A stretch of 64,000 bases of DNA, taken from assembly GCA_026129525.1 (NCBI GenBank), contig JAHCHW010000005.1, forward strand, positions 62,001-126,000. Reading direction: 5' to 3'. Shown piece after piece: positions 53,392-62,521 of this stretch; the first letter of the stretch is position 1; each line of letters starts with the position of its first letter. The DNA is from Chitinophagales bacterium (GTDB taxonomy: Bacteria > Bacteroidota > Bacteroidia > Chitinophagales > LD1). The translations under genes were made by a program, and so were the position numbers. The notes under the pieces are model-generated. The model was given only the letters and a program-made list of their open reading frames with translations. It ran no database searches and was not told the origin of the DNA.

Positions 53392-53811
53392 CTATTCGAT
53401 AATAATTTTTTCGAGATACAATTGCGATGAGTCGTTTCGCAACTGCACATGGTCTCTGGTAAGGTTAAAAATGGTGTACTTGCGTTTTACTTCGTACGGA
53501 ACCAAAAGTGTATCTACCAAATTGTAGGCTGTGTGTACTAACAGAATTTTTTCATCGTTATCGGTAAAAGAATACGTTCCGTTATTAACCACCGTATCGG
53601 GATTGGTATAAAACTCCGAAAAAGTTCCGCTTTCGGTAAAGGTTAGTTTGTAGTTAGGATACAAGCCCTGAAAAAGCACAGTGCGATCAACATTGTGCAG
53701 CAGGTACTTGTACACATTCCACTCTCCGTTCAGGTTCTCCTTGTATATTTTCTCCTTACCGCATCCTGCCGCAATCAGCAGCAGCAACATTACCGGAAAA
53801 AGACGTTTCAT
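53392..53811 (-). CDS. Lipoprotein of lipocalin-like type, copy B
   Basis: 139 aa. MKRLFPVMLLLLIAAGC is a signal peptide with lipobox (Cys17). The mature part LNGEWNVYKYLLHNVDRTVLFQ parallels GTWKIDRYLFDGLERTLYF of copy A, and NLTRDHVQLRNDSSQLYLEKI parallels the end of copy A. It is transcribed first and probably forms a two-gene unit with copy A. A TATATTCG box (one mismatch to TAnnTTTG) lies upstream. Confidence 0.75.
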   Translation of the reverse strand: MKRLFPVMLLLLIAAGCGKEKIYKENLNGEWNVYKYLLHNVDRTVLFQGLYPNYKLTFTESGTFSEFYTNPDTVVNNGTYSFTDNDEKILLVHTAYNLVDTLLVPYEVKRKYTIFNLTRDHVQLRNDSSQLYLEKIIIE

Positions 53812-53883
53812 AATTTTTTAACTTTTAGACTGACGAATATAAGAAAGTTTGGAAACGGGCAATTTTCATTTTTAGTAGTGCTA

Positions 53884-54375
53884 TCAAGCGTTCACTTCTT
53901 CAAAAACACCCGATGATTTATTCTTGCGTACGTTGTTCCATTTAAAGCATTTTCCGTTCATGGCTACAAATACCCCCTGCGGCAATGTTTGCACAAATGC
54001 CAAAGCACTACCCAAATTGAAAAGCCCATCGGAACTGCCGAATTTATAAGGCACCATAGCTCCGGTAAGCACAATGGTTTTAGCCAAATTTGCCTCCCCC
54101 AAAAGTTGTGCGGTTACCGACATAGTATCGGTGCCGTGGGTAATTACAATTTTGTTTTCATCGCACTGGCGGCAGTGGGCGAGTATCAGTTCGCGGTCGG
54201 TGTCGCTCATCTCCAAACTATCCACCATCATCAACGTACGCACCCGCACATCCAAATGGCATTTCCCCAACTTTAATATCTCAGGAACATGTGTGTCCTT
54301 GAAATAGAGTTTACCATTTATTTCATCGTATTCTTTATCGAAGGTGCCTCCGGTTACCAGAATTTTGACAGCCAT
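53884..54375 (-). CDS. Asparaginase-like protein, N-terminal domain only
   Basis: 163 aa, about half the length of a normal L-asparaginase. Both catalytic threonine motifs are present: VTGGTFDKEYD at the start and the HGTDTM motif (VITHGTDTMSVTAQLL) near residue 80. KTIVLTGAMVPYKFGSSDG is also conserved. The C-terminal domain that helps complete the active site between subunits is absent, and the frame stops cleanly after SSGVFEEVNA. Short asparaginase-domain proteins of this size exist as a family in several bacteria, so this need not be a remnant. Activity is uncertain. Confidence 0.8.
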   Translation of the reverse strand: MAVKILVTGGTFDKEYDEINGKLYFKDTHVPEILKLGKCHLDVRVRTLMMVDSLEMSDTDRELILAHCRQCDENKIVITHGTDTMSVTAQLLGEANLAKTIVLTGAMVPYKFGSSDGLFNLGSALAFVQTLPQGVFVAMNGKCFKWNNVRKNKSSGVFEEVNA

Positions 54376-54493
54376 AGTTTTTTGGTGTAAGAGTACAGCT
54401 AAAGAATGCTTTTTCTGTAACAGTGGAAAAGACTATACCATAAATTTTTGTGCTGAAAACCTCCCGTAGCTGCAAACGAGAAAATTTTACCGG

Positions 54494-55462
54494 TTACAAA
54501 TCTTCTTTATCCCATTGCCGGTCAACGGTATTAGCGATTTTAGGAATGCTTTGCAGGTACTTCCACATAGCCGTTACTTCCAAATCGGTTAAGCCATTGT
54601 AAGGAAGCATAGGGTTGCGTAGCGGCTTTCCGTTTTTGCTTTTGCTGTTAATGAGTGCGTTTTTAAAATCTTCTTCTGTCCAGTTACCCAAGCCGGTCTT
54701 TTCATCGCTGGTAATATTGGGTGTAAAAATCTGGTTGCCGTTCATAGTGATTAATGTATTGCCTCCGCCACAGAAACCTTCGCTCTTTTCGGGGTTAGCC
54801 ATATCCACTTTTTTGAAATCGGCAGAGTGGCATGGATAACAATCATAGCGACCCGTTACCAAATATTTTCCGTATGCGACTAAATTGTTTGTATCCGGCT
54901 CTTCAATAGGTCCGTCATGCAACGGAATTTTTTTGAAAGCAACATAGCAAAGAAACTTTGTGAGAAAAGAAGGCTCGCTGGGCACTTTAGCAATTTCCGA
55001 AGGTTGCACTTCGGGGCGGTCGGAGCGCAGATAGGCAATTACACTTTCAATATCGCTTTCTGATAAATGCGGAAACTTAGGCATATAAATAGGAATAAAT
55101 TGTCCGTCAGGTTTTACGCCTGTACGCAGCAGATAGTAAATCTCCCCATCGGTCCAATTACCAATACCGCTGGTTTTGCTTTGAGTAATGTTGGCAGAAT
55201 AAATGGTGCCGAACTCGGGCGGAATTTCTGTCATTTTTTTGCCCGATAATTTGCTGTCGCTGCCGCGATGGCAAACCATACATTGCACAGCCGCAATTTT
55301 AGCTCCCTGTGCTACTTTTTCGGGTGTTACTTCTACCTGCAAATTAACCGGCTCGGTAGAATATTTTGGAATGCCCCGTACAGAGATGTACGAAACAAAG
55401 CCCACCACTGCAACTACAACTAAAAGAAGCAGAAACAGTACGATGCGTAATACTTTTTTCAT
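54494..55462 (-). CDS. Membrane-anchored diheme cytochrome c
   Basis: 322 aa. An uncleaved N-terminal membrane segment (about 5-27) precedes two cytochrome c domains. The first heme site is C61-MV-C64-H65, with a probable distal Met in IYMPKFPHLSE. The second is C208-YP-C211-H212, with a distal Met likely in RNPMLPYNGLTDLE. Both domains end with the usual helix (IESVIAYLRSD and VTAMWKYLQSIP). It presumably shuttles electrons on the periplasmic face of the inner membrane. No oxidase or dehydrogenase gene lies beside it to name a partner. Confidence 0.88.
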   Translation of the reverse strand: MKKVLRIVLFLLLLVVVAVVGFVSYISVRGIPKYSTEPVNLQVEVTPEKVAQGAKIAAVQCMVCHRGSDSKLSGKKMTEIPPEFGTIYSANITQSKTSGIGNWTDGEIYYLLRTGVKPDGQFIPIYMPKFPHLSESDIESVIAYLRSDRPEVQPSEIAKVPSEPSFLTKFLCYVAFKKIPLHDGPIEEPDTNNLVAYGKYLVTGRYDCYPCHSADFKKVDMANPEKSEGFCGGGNTLITMNGNQIFTPNITSDEKTGLGNWTEEDFKNALINSKSKNGKPLRNPMLPYNGLTDLEVTAMWKYLQSIPKIANTVDRQWDKEDL

Positions 55463-55551
55463 GTGTTTGGTTTTTAAGGATTATTGGTGTAAAGCGGATG
55501 AAAAGGTAAACAAAGTTTTGATTTTTAAAAGAAGGTGTTCTGATAATTAAA

Positions 55552-55559
55552 TAAGTTCG
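55552..55559 (+). promoter_or_regulatory. -7-like box TAAGTTCG
   Basis: One mismatch to TAnnTTTG, 5 bases before the ATG of the GT32-like gene; it would start the glycosyltransferase and aminotransferase run. Confidence 0.3.
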
Positions 55560-55564
55560 CCCAA

Positions 55565-56650
55565 ATGAGCGCTTACAGTCGTTACAAAAGAGTGTTAGGG
55601 GAACAGTTGCGGCAGTTCAGTCGCAGATTGTTTTTCTATTCGAAAGGCATTGCAAGCCTGGCGGTCAACTACTCTATCTATTTTTTCAGACGAGTGTTTT
55701 TGTTGCAAGGCGATCAATGGGCACGCAGAATGAACGATGCCGACTATCTCGCTTACATAGAAAACCGTGCAATACTCATGAGTCCCAAGTTTGAATTGGT
55801 AGAGCCATCTGCAAGGCAGGCGAATGTATTTACCGATGGAGCATTAACACCCGATAACGTGCACGTACATTCACTTTGGATTGGCAGCGAACTTTCCAAA
55901 ATCGAAATACTCACCATCAAATCGTACATGGCGCAAGGGCATGTTTTCCATTTATGGGTGTACGATAACATAACCACTCCCTTGCCCGAAGGGGTTATTT
56001 TGGAAAACGCTAACGAAATTATTCCTGAACAACACGTTTTCCGCTATAAACACCTAAACAAATACGGGCACGGCAAAGGAAGCGTATCGGGCTTTTCGGA
56101 TATTTTTCGCTATAAACTTTTGTACACTAAAGGCGGCTGGTGGACCGATATGGACGTAACCTGCCTGCAACCGCTCAATGTTTCCACGCCTTACTTTTTC
56201 CGAAAGCATCAGTCGCTGGCATTGGTTGGCAACGTTATGAAAACACCCCCCGAATCGCCCGTGATGCTTGCATGCTACGAAGAAGCGTTTAGAGAAGTAA
56301 ATGAAGAAAACACCGACTGGCATAAACCGATTGAAATTTTGAACAAACACGTAAAGGAGAATGCCTTGGAAAAATACATTTACGCGCATGTATCAAACTT
56401 AGACGACTGGAAAGAGATAATTGCGTTTGTAGTGGGTAGTGAACCCCTTCCGCCAACCTACCGTTTTATTCATTGGATGAACGAAGAGTGGCGCTCAAGA
56501 GAAATTGATAAAAACGATTTGCGGTATCGTTCCTGTCTTGGCAGAGTGATGACACAATACGGACTTCTTCAACCGCCCGCAAACAACTTTATACTTGCAA
56601 TGAACGACTTTAAGCATTTGGTTTGGAGGCGCATTTACTACTACTCATAA
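55565..56650 (+). CDS. GT32-like (OCH1/capsule type) glycosyltransferase
   Basis: 361 aa. The N-terminal about 85 residues are basic and variable. The catalytic part starts near VHSLWIGSELSKIEILTIKSYMAQGHVFHLWVYD and reaches the metal-binding DXD in LLYTKGGWWTDMDVTCLQPL near residue 200, as in GT32/Gly_transf_sug enzymes. FIHWMNEEWRSREIDKND near 300 is also typical. It adds a sugar to a glycan or protein in the cytoplasm. It is followed after 9 bases by another glycosyltransferase gene. Confidence 0.8.
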   Translation: MSAYSRYKRVLGEQLRQFSRRLFFYSKGIASLAVNYSIYFFRRVFLLQGDQWARRMNDADYLAYIENRAILMSPKFELVEPSARQANVFTDGALTPDNVHVHSLWIGSELSKIEILTIKSYMAQGHVFHLWVYDNITTPLPEGVILENANEIIPEQHVFRYKHLNKYGHGKGSVSGFSDIFRYKLLYTKGGWWTDMDVTCLQPLNVSTPYFFRKHQSLALVGNVMKTPPESPVMLACYEEAFREVNEENTDWHKPIEILNKHVKENALEKYIYAHVSNLDDWKEIIAFVVGSEPLPPTYRFIHWMNEEWRSREIDKNDLRYRSCLGRVMTQYGLLQPPANNFILAMNDFKHLVWRRIYYYS

Positions 56651-56659
56651 GCAACCGCA

Positions 56660-57868
56660 ATGGAACAGACAAAAGGTGTATTTGTGTTTGTTGTTTGTGG
56701 TGCTAAAGAGCATATTGACACTATTCATTTTTCGCTGAAAGCTTTAACGCGATTTGCCGAAAATGAAATTGTGGTGGTTACCGATTCATCGCGCAACGAA
56801 ATTGAAGTTAAACACACATGCATTCTTGACATTAAAGCCCCTGCCCATTTCGACAATCATCAGGCAAGTATTTACTTAAAAACCGGACTGCATAAATTTT
56901 TACCAAAAGGCAAGCTCTATTGTTACCTCGATACCGATGTTATTGCGTTAAGCCGCTCGGTTAATTCCATATTCGAACAAAAACGCGGCATTATTTTGTT
57001 TGCCCCCGACCATACGCAAATGAAACGGTTCAGCCCCTACGCGGTACACTGCGGCTGCTTAAGCAAAAATCAGAACGAATGGAATGAATTGGAGGAGCTG
57101 CTTTCCCGATACGATACTTCTACCGAAACCATAGCGGATGAAATGCTGCCCAAACAGGAAATGCTCCGCAAGAAATTTGAGTTCATCAAAAACAGTCTCT
57201 TCGATATGGCACAGATGGGCGTTAAATATGTGCTGCCGTGGAAAATTCTGCAATTAGATGAAGACACCTTTTACGATAAGCGAAAAAAATATTGGTTTAA
57301 CGCACTCGGTAAACCAATTTTATATGAATATCCCCCCAACGTTATTGAACAAATAGAAAGCAGTTCGCAATGGAGATGGAATAAACTGAAAAGGCGATGG
57401 ATAAGTCCTTCGGGAAAAGACATTCACTTGCTGGAATGCAACCACTTGCGCGAAAAAATACGAGAGAAATTCGGCATACAGATAAGTAACAACAATTGGC
57501 AGCACTGGAACGGAGGGGTTTTTTTGTTTGACGACAACAGCCATCCGTTTATGGAAGCATGGCACAGCAAAACCCTAAAGGTGTTTGAGGACAAAGCATG
57601 GAAAACGCGCGACCAAGGAACCCTTATAGCCACCGCATGGGAATTCGGCTTGCAACGGGAAAAACCGCTGTCAAAGCATTTCAATTTTATAGCCGACTAC
57701 TCTAACCCGCAACTGATGTTGAGTGCCGATAAGCGCTTTATTTCCGATGATGCTTTCCGCACAAAATATTCTCCCGCGTTTATTCATATTTTCCATCACT
57801 TTGGCGCAAAGGATTGGGAGGTTTGGAACTGGGTAGAACAAATAGTTGGAGAAACAGAGCCACAGTAG
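56660..57868 (+). CDS. Probable glycosyltransferase (GT-A fold, GT8-like)
   Basis: 402 aa. The N-terminal domain FVFVVCGAKEHIDTIHFSLKAL...NEIVVVTDSS and the DXD-type motif LYCYLDTDVIALSRSV near residue 95 indicate a GT-A fold, as in GT8 enzymes. A later segment NNWQHWNGGVFLFDDNSHPFMEAW and RDQGTLIATAWEFGL resembles the sugar-acceptor region of GT8-like proteins. A Trp-rich insert (SSQWRWNKLKRRWISPSGKD, about 233-252) splits the domain. The sugar and acceptor are unknown. It lies between the GT32-like and aminotransferase genes. Confidence 0.72.
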   Translation: MEQTKGVFVFVVCGAKEHIDTIHFSLKALTRFAENEIVVVTDSSRNEIEVKHTCILDIKAPAHFDNHQASIYLKTGLHKFLPKGKLYCYLDTDVIALSRSVNSIFEQKRGIILFAPDHTQMKRFSPYAVHCGCLSKNQNEWNELEELLSRYDTSTETIADEMLPKQEMLRKKFEFIKNSLFDMAQMGVKYVLPWKILQLDEDTFYDKRKKYWFNALGKPILYEYPPNVIEQIESSSQWRWNKLKRRWISPSGKDIHLLECNHLREKIREKFGIQISNNNWQHWNGGVFLFDDNSHPFMEAWHSKTLKVFEDKAWKTRDQGTLIATAWEFGLQREKPLSKHFNFIADYSNPQLMLSADKRFISDDAFRTKYSPAFIHIFHHFGAKDWEVWNWVEQIVGETEPQ

Positions 57869-57892
57869 TATTTAAAAACTAAACCGCACACT

Positions 57893-58996
57893 TTGAAAGT
57901 TCCGTTTGTATCGTTAGTGCCGCTTAACAGAGAGATAAAGGAAAAATTTCTTGCTGCGGTTGAGAAAATTGTTGACAAAGGCGATTTTATCCTTGGCAGC
58001 GAAGTGAAAAATTTTGAAACCGCTTACGCTTCGTATTCCGGAACAAGGTATTGCGTTGGCGTAAACAGCGGCTTAGATGCCCTTAAAATTGCGCTCAAAG
58101 CAGCCGGTATAAAAGCCGGAGATGAAGTAATTGTTCCTGCCAATACGTTTATTGCCACTTGGTTGGCCGTGAGCGAAACAGGGGCAACTCCGGTTCCCGT
58201 TGATGCAGAAAAAATTTCAGGCAATATAAATGTTGCACTAATTGATGCTGCAATTACAAAAAACACAAAAGCCATCATTCCGGTTCACCTGTACGGCTTG
58301 CCCTGCAATATGGATGAGGTAATGCAACTGTCGGCAAAGTATAATTTACAGGTAATAGAAGACAATGCTCAGGCACAAGGTGCAACGTATAAAGGAAAAC
58401 CAACAGGAAGTATAGGACACATTAACGCCACCAGTTTTTATCCATCTAAAAATTTAGGAGCTGCAGGCGATGGCGGTGCCATAACAACAAACAGTGCTGA
58501 TTTATGGAAACGCACCCAGCTTTTCCGCAACTATGGTTCCGAAGAAAAATACATTCATCTCTCCACCGGTTATAATTCAAGGCTTGATACGCTGCAAGCG
58601 GCATTCTTAAACTGCAAATTGAGTTTACTGAATCATCATAACGAGTACAGAATACAAAGTGCACACATTTACAACGAACTTCTAAAGCCTTTAAGTGAAC
58701 TGCAATTACCCCAATGCAATGCCGATCGAAAGCACATATATCACCTCTACACCATTCGCACCAACCACCGCGATAACCTGCGGGAACATTTAGCAGCGCA
58801 CGGTATTGAAACAGGTATTCACTACCCGCTGCCTCCTCATTTACAGAAGGCGTACGCGCACTTAGGTTGGAAGAAAGGTGCCTTTCCTGTAACCGAAGAA
58901 ATTTCGGCAACAACCCTAAGCTTGCCCATGTATTACGGTTTGCATCAACACGAAATTGAGTATGTGTGCAAGCACATCAAATCTTTTTTCGGGTAA
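57893..58996 (+). CDS. DegT/DnrJ/EryC1/StrS aminotransferase
   Basis: 367 aa from a TTG start; no alternative Met precedes the conserved N-terminus VPFVSLVPLNREIKEKFLAAV. Motifs are GVNSGLDALKIALKAAGIKAGDEVIVPANTFIATWLAV, VIEDNAQAQGATYKG and the PLP lysine K186 in SFYPSKNLGAAGDGGAI. QLFRNYGSEEKYIH and HYPLPPHLQKAYAHLGW complete the family pattern. It puts an amino group on a keto-sugar nucleotide, such as in dTDP-3-amino-3,6-dideoxyhexose synthesis. It follows two glycosyltransferase genes, suggesting an amino-sugar-containing glycan. Confidence 0.9.
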   Translation: MKVPFVSLVPLNREIKEKFLAAVEKIVDKGDFILGSEVKNFETAYASYSGTRYCVGVNSGLDALKIALKAAGIKAGDEVIVPANTFIATWLAVSETGATPVPVDAEKISGNINVALIDAAITKNTKAIIPVHLYGLPCNMDEVMQLSAKYNLQVIEDNAQAQGATYKGKPTGSIGHINATSFYPSKNLGAAGDGGAITTNSADLWKRTQLFRNYGSEEKYIHLSTGYNSRLDTLQAAFLNCKLSLLNHHNEYRIQSAHIYNELLKPLSELQLPQCNADRKHIYHLYTIRTNHRDNLREHLAAHGIETGIHYPLPPHLQKAYAHLGWKKGAFPVTEEISATTLSLPMYYGLHQHEIEYVCKHIKSFFG

Positions 58997-59092
58997 CTGC
59001 AAAAAGGCAAATACGCTTAACTTACTAGAATTTGCCGTCCTGTTTTTACATATAATAATCTTATACTTGCCCCCGAAAAGCGCACTGCCAAA

Positions 59093-60631
59093 ATGCTTGA
59101 AATAGGGGAGGGAAAAATTACGCTCGAAGAAGCCGCTGCGGTTATCATCGGGCAAAAAAAAATTCGCATTACCGAGGGCTTGCTAAGCAAACTTGAAGAC
59201 AACTTCAACTTTTTGCGAAGTTTTGCTGCCGATAAAGTTATTTACGGCATTAACACGGGCTTTGGTCCCATGGCGCAACACAAAATCCCCTTTACCGACC
59301 GTTTGGTATTGCAATATAACCTCATTAACAGCCATGCTTCAGGCAGCGGTAAATCTATTGAAGCCGTTTACTCGCGGGCAATGTTGTTCGACCGGCTCAT
59401 TACATTTTGCCAATGCAAAAGCGGTGTACACCCCGACCTTGTTCTTTTAATTAAGGATATGCTAAATGCCGATTTGATTCCGGTAATTTATGAGCATGGC
59501 GGAGTAGGCGCCAGTGGCGATTTGGTGCAATTGGCACACATGGCACTCGCCATTATAGGCGATGGCGAATTACATGATAACGGTGAAGTTAAACCTGCCG
59601 GAGAAGCCCTGCAAAAACACAAACTCACACCTTTTGCCATTCGCATTCGCGAGGGATTAGCCATGATGAACGGCACATCGTGCATGACAGGCATTGGCTT
59701 ACTTAATATTCTTAAAGCAAAACAACTCATCAACTGGATGCTGGTGATATCGGCTTCGGTAAACGAAATTTTTGAAGCTTACGATGATCACATCTCTGCT
59801 CCGCTTAACGAAGTAAAATTGCACAGCGGACAAAATACCGTGGCGGCCGCCATGCGCGGGTTGCTGAGTAAAAGTCAATTGCTGCGCGACCGAAAAGAGC
59901 ACCTGTATTACGACACACAGGAAACGCACTTTAAAGACAAGGTGCAGGAATACTACTCGCTGCGCTGCATTCCGCAAATTTTAGGACCTATACTTGATAC
60001 CATTCAACAAGCCGAAGCAGTGGTGATGGCAGAATTAAACTCGGTAAGCGATAATCCGGTGGTTGATCACGAATCAAAAAATATTTATCACGGAGGAAAT
60101 TTTCATGGCGATTATGTTTCGCTTGAAATGGATAAACTGAAAATTGCTATCACCAAACTTTCGATGATGAGCGAACGCCAATTAAATTATCTTCTCAACG
60201 ATAAACTGAACGGAAAGCTTCCTCCGTTCATCAACATAAATACCATAGGGCTTAACTTCGGCTTGCAGGGGATTCAGTACACCGCAACTTCTACAGTTGC
60301 CGAAAATCAATCGCTGTGCACCCCCGTATATGTACACAGTATTCCCAGCAATAACGATAATCAGGATTTGGTGAGCATGGGCAGCAATGCCGCATTGATT
60401 GCCGCACGTGTAATGGATAACACCTTTGAAGTATTAGCGGTGGAAGCTTTAGCGCTGGCGCAGGCAGCCGATTGCCTAAACAAAGCCGATAAACTATCGC
60501 CTAAGCCAAAAGAATTTTATCAAGCGGTAAGAAATCTATCATCAAAAATTGATGGCGACAGCCCGCGGTATAAAGAAGTGCAGGCAGTAGCCACTTTTTT
60601 GAAAGGAAATAACCCGAACGTAATTTCGTAA
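59093..60631 (+). CDS. Aromatic amino acid/histidine ammonia-lyase, TAL-like
   Basis: 512 aa MIO enzyme. The self-cyclising Ala140-Ser141-Gly142 lies in EHGGVGASGDLVQLAHMALAI. The Tyr loop DKVIYGINTGFGPMAQHKI, NLINSHASGSGK (Ser80-His81), VQEYYSLRCIPQILGP and YHGGNFHGDYVSLEMDKLKI follow closely what I recall of the Flavobacterium johnsoniae tyrosine ammonia-lyase used in flexirubin synthesis, which has the same SH pair. HALs also have SH, so substrate is not settled. No hutU/hutI genes are nearby, which argues against histidine breakdown. Confidence 0.85.
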   Translation: MLEIGEGKITLEEAAAVIIGQKKIRITEGLLSKLEDNFNFLRSFAADKVIYGINTGFGPMAQHKIPFTDRLVLQYNLINSHASGSGKSIEAVYSRAMLFDRLITFCQCKSGVHPDLVLLIKDMLNADLIPVIYEHGGVGASGDLVQLAHMALAIIGDGELHDNGEVKPAGEALQKHKLTPFAIRIREGLAMMNGTSCMTGIGLLNILKAKQLINWMLVISASVNEIFEAYDDHISAPLNEVKLHSGQNTVAAAMRGLLSKSQLLRDRKEHLYYDTQETHFKDKVQEYYSLRCIPQILGPILDTIQQAEAVVMAELNSVSDNPVVDHESKNIYHGGNFHGDYVSLEMDKLKIAITKLSMMSERQLNYLLNDKLNGKLPPFININTIGLNFGLQGIQYTATSTVAENQSLCTPVYVHSIPSNNDNQDLVSMGSNAALIAARVMDNTFEVLAVEALALAQAADCLNKADKLSPKPKEFYQAVRNLSSKIDGDSPRYKEVQAVATFLKGNNPNVIS

Positions 60632-60636
60632 CACGT

Positions 60637-60658
60637 AATGTTCGTTGCGAAACATTTT
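60637..60658 (+). terminator. Weak terminator-like hairpin after the ammonia-lyase gene
   Basis: AATGTTCG pairs with CGAAACATT (one bulged A) around a 3-base loop, followed by TTT. It lies 6 bases after the stop codon. The remaining about 150 bases to the next gene show nothing recognisable. Confidence 0.3.
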
Positions 60659-60810
60659 CAACTCGTGCAACAAAAAAAATACTGAAGATTATCTGCCAAA
60701 CAGAAAAACAAGCGCCTCAAAAGATTGCTTCGCCAGATAAGTCGATTGAATTATAATGGAATCCTAACTGCTATTCGGTAAGCAAACCCGCAATAAAACA
60801 CGAGCTATCC

Positions 60811-62502
60811 TCAGTTTTTTATCAACTTAAACGATTGTGTTTGCGTTTCGGATAACACGTTTACAAAGTAAATACCCGCTTGCCATGCAGAAGCATCGAC
60901 TTGCAGCGTATTACCGGTAATTACATCGTGCAGCATTTCTTTTCCTTCAACGTTGTAAATGCAGATTGTTGTTGCGGTGTTTTCTTTGTCCTGAACAGAT
61001 ACAATAAAGTTGTTGCTGAACGGATTTGGAAATACATCGAATCCGGATGGGCCTATTTCGGTAACAGCCGTTGGGGTTCCGCTTGGGGCAGAAAATTTTA
61101 CTGCCAACCCGTTCATCTGCGGAGCAATGTCGTCATTAAAATGTGCAAAGCAGTAGATGGAGTTGTTCACTCTAACTATGCTTCGTGTATTTAAGTCGTT
61201 AAACACATACGTAACGGTTGAGTCCACAATGCTTGTTACTTGATTGCCCGAAGGGTCAAATACGATCAACCAAGCACGTTTGTAGGGAAGCTGTTGTTGG
61301 TAATAATCTTCCATACCCCACGCATACACAAAGTTGTTGTTGTCTGTTTTTACGCCTGTTGGTTGCCAGTTGGAGTATTCATCTTTTCGGTAAGTCCATA
61401 AAGTATCGCCCGTTACTCCACTAAACTTGGTAACTAAGCCAATGCTTCCAAAGTTCCCGGTTTTAGTAGCTGTAATAATATTGCCCGAATTATCTAAAGT
61501 TATATCGCTTAGGGAGTTTCCATATAGAAATCCGTTAAACTCCTTCCGCAAAATTTTCCTCCAAATTTCATTGCCGGATACATCGTATTTCATGAGCAAA
61601 ATGGTGTTTGTAAAGTTGAGCGTGTCAGCTGAATAACCGCACACAATAATTTCGTTGTTATTGTTTAGAAATATTCTTCTGCCCTGTTGATCGCGGGCAA
61701 ATTCAATTCCGAAGTTTACCACTTTACTCCACGCCAAGGTTCCTGCCGAAGTATATTTTGCAAGCACTAAGTCGTAATGCTGAGTGCTGTCGTAATTGGA
61801 AAGTTGTCCGGTAACATACACATTGGCATTGTTGTCCAATAGCAGGTCGCATCCTACGTTTACTGATGAAGATAAATTTCCGTCAATGGCGTTGCCATCA
61901 AGTGTTTTTTCCCATTGCAAAACACCCGATGAATTAAGTTTGATAGTAAGTATAAGGTTGTCATAGGTATCTAACGGATTTGAACCTATACCGGTAGCAT
62001 ACACATTGGAGTTAGCATCCACTTTTATTGCAACGGGGTAGGCCGCATCGCCATAAGCGCCTTCATACATTTTATCCCACACCAACGTGCCGTTGGGTGA
62101 AATTTTCATTATACACCAACGAGAGTTAGCACTTAACGAATCGTCAGTGTAATAGGAAACATAAATGTTATTGTTGCCATCTACCGTAATGTAGTTATAC
62201 TCATAGTTATCGTATATCGCGCAAAAATGTAAGGTGCGATTAAGGGTAGTATAATACCGGTGAGCAAACTTCCACAGTAAATTACCGGCTGTATCTAATT
62301 TCAAAATCTCCAACTCCAATCCGTTCTCTGCGGTTACCAGCAGGTTTCCATCGTTATCAGCAATAGATTTGTTGGTGTAAAAATAACTGCTGGCGTTGCT
62401 TGTATTTAAATACTTCTTGCTCCATATTTTTTGAACAGTTTGTGCAAACACGGTAGGCGAAACAATAATGATGAGCAGATGTAACAGTAATTGCTTTTTC
62501 AT
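60811..62502 (-). CDS. T9SS-exported beta-propeller-like protein
   Basis: 563 aa. A signal peptide (about 1-20, ending VFAQ) precedes repeated units of the type D-NGN-YV-G-... WS K. Examples are LLVTAENGLELEILKLDTAGNLLWKFA, VKVDANSNVYATGIG, LLLDNNANVYVTGQLSNYDS and TLDNSGNIITATKTGNFGS. These resemble SBBP-type beta-propeller repeats that narrate events ('GTLVWDKMYEG'). It ends in a type A T9SS sorting domain (FDVFPNPFSNNFIVSV...AGIYFVNVLSETQTQSFKLIK). It is probably a secreted or surface protein of unknown ligand, 19 bases after the paralogous-type gene at 62522. Confidence 0.85.
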   Translation of the reverse strand: MKKQLLLHLLIIIVSPTVFAQTVQKIWSKKYLNTSNASSYFYTNKSIADNDGNLLVTAENGLELEILKLDTAGNLLWKFAHRYYTTLNRTLHFCAIYDNYEYNYITVDGNNNIYVSYYTDDSLSANSRWCIMKISPNGTLVWDKMYEGAYGDAAYPVAIKVDANSNVYATGIGSNPLDTYDNLILTIKLNSSGVLQWEKTLDGNAIDGNLSSSVNVGCDLLLDNNANVYVTGQLSNYDSTQHYDLVLAKYTSAGTLAWSKVVNFGIEFARDQQGRRIFLNNNNEIIVCGYSADTLNFTNTILLMKYDVSGNEIWRKILRKEFNGFLYGNSLSDITLDNSGNIITATKTGNFGSIGLVTKFSGVTGDTLWTYRKDEYSNWQPTGVKTDNNNFVYAWGMEDYYQQQLPYKRAWLIVFDPSGNQVTSIVDSTVTYVFNDLNTRSIVRVNNSIYCFAHFNDDIAPQMNGLAVKFSAPSGTPTAVTEIGPSGFDVFPNPFSNNFIVSVQDKENTATTICIYNVEGKEMLHDVITGNTLQVDASAWQAGIYFVNVLSETQTQSFKLIKN

Positions 62503-62521
62503 AATAATGGCTTTTGTTGTT

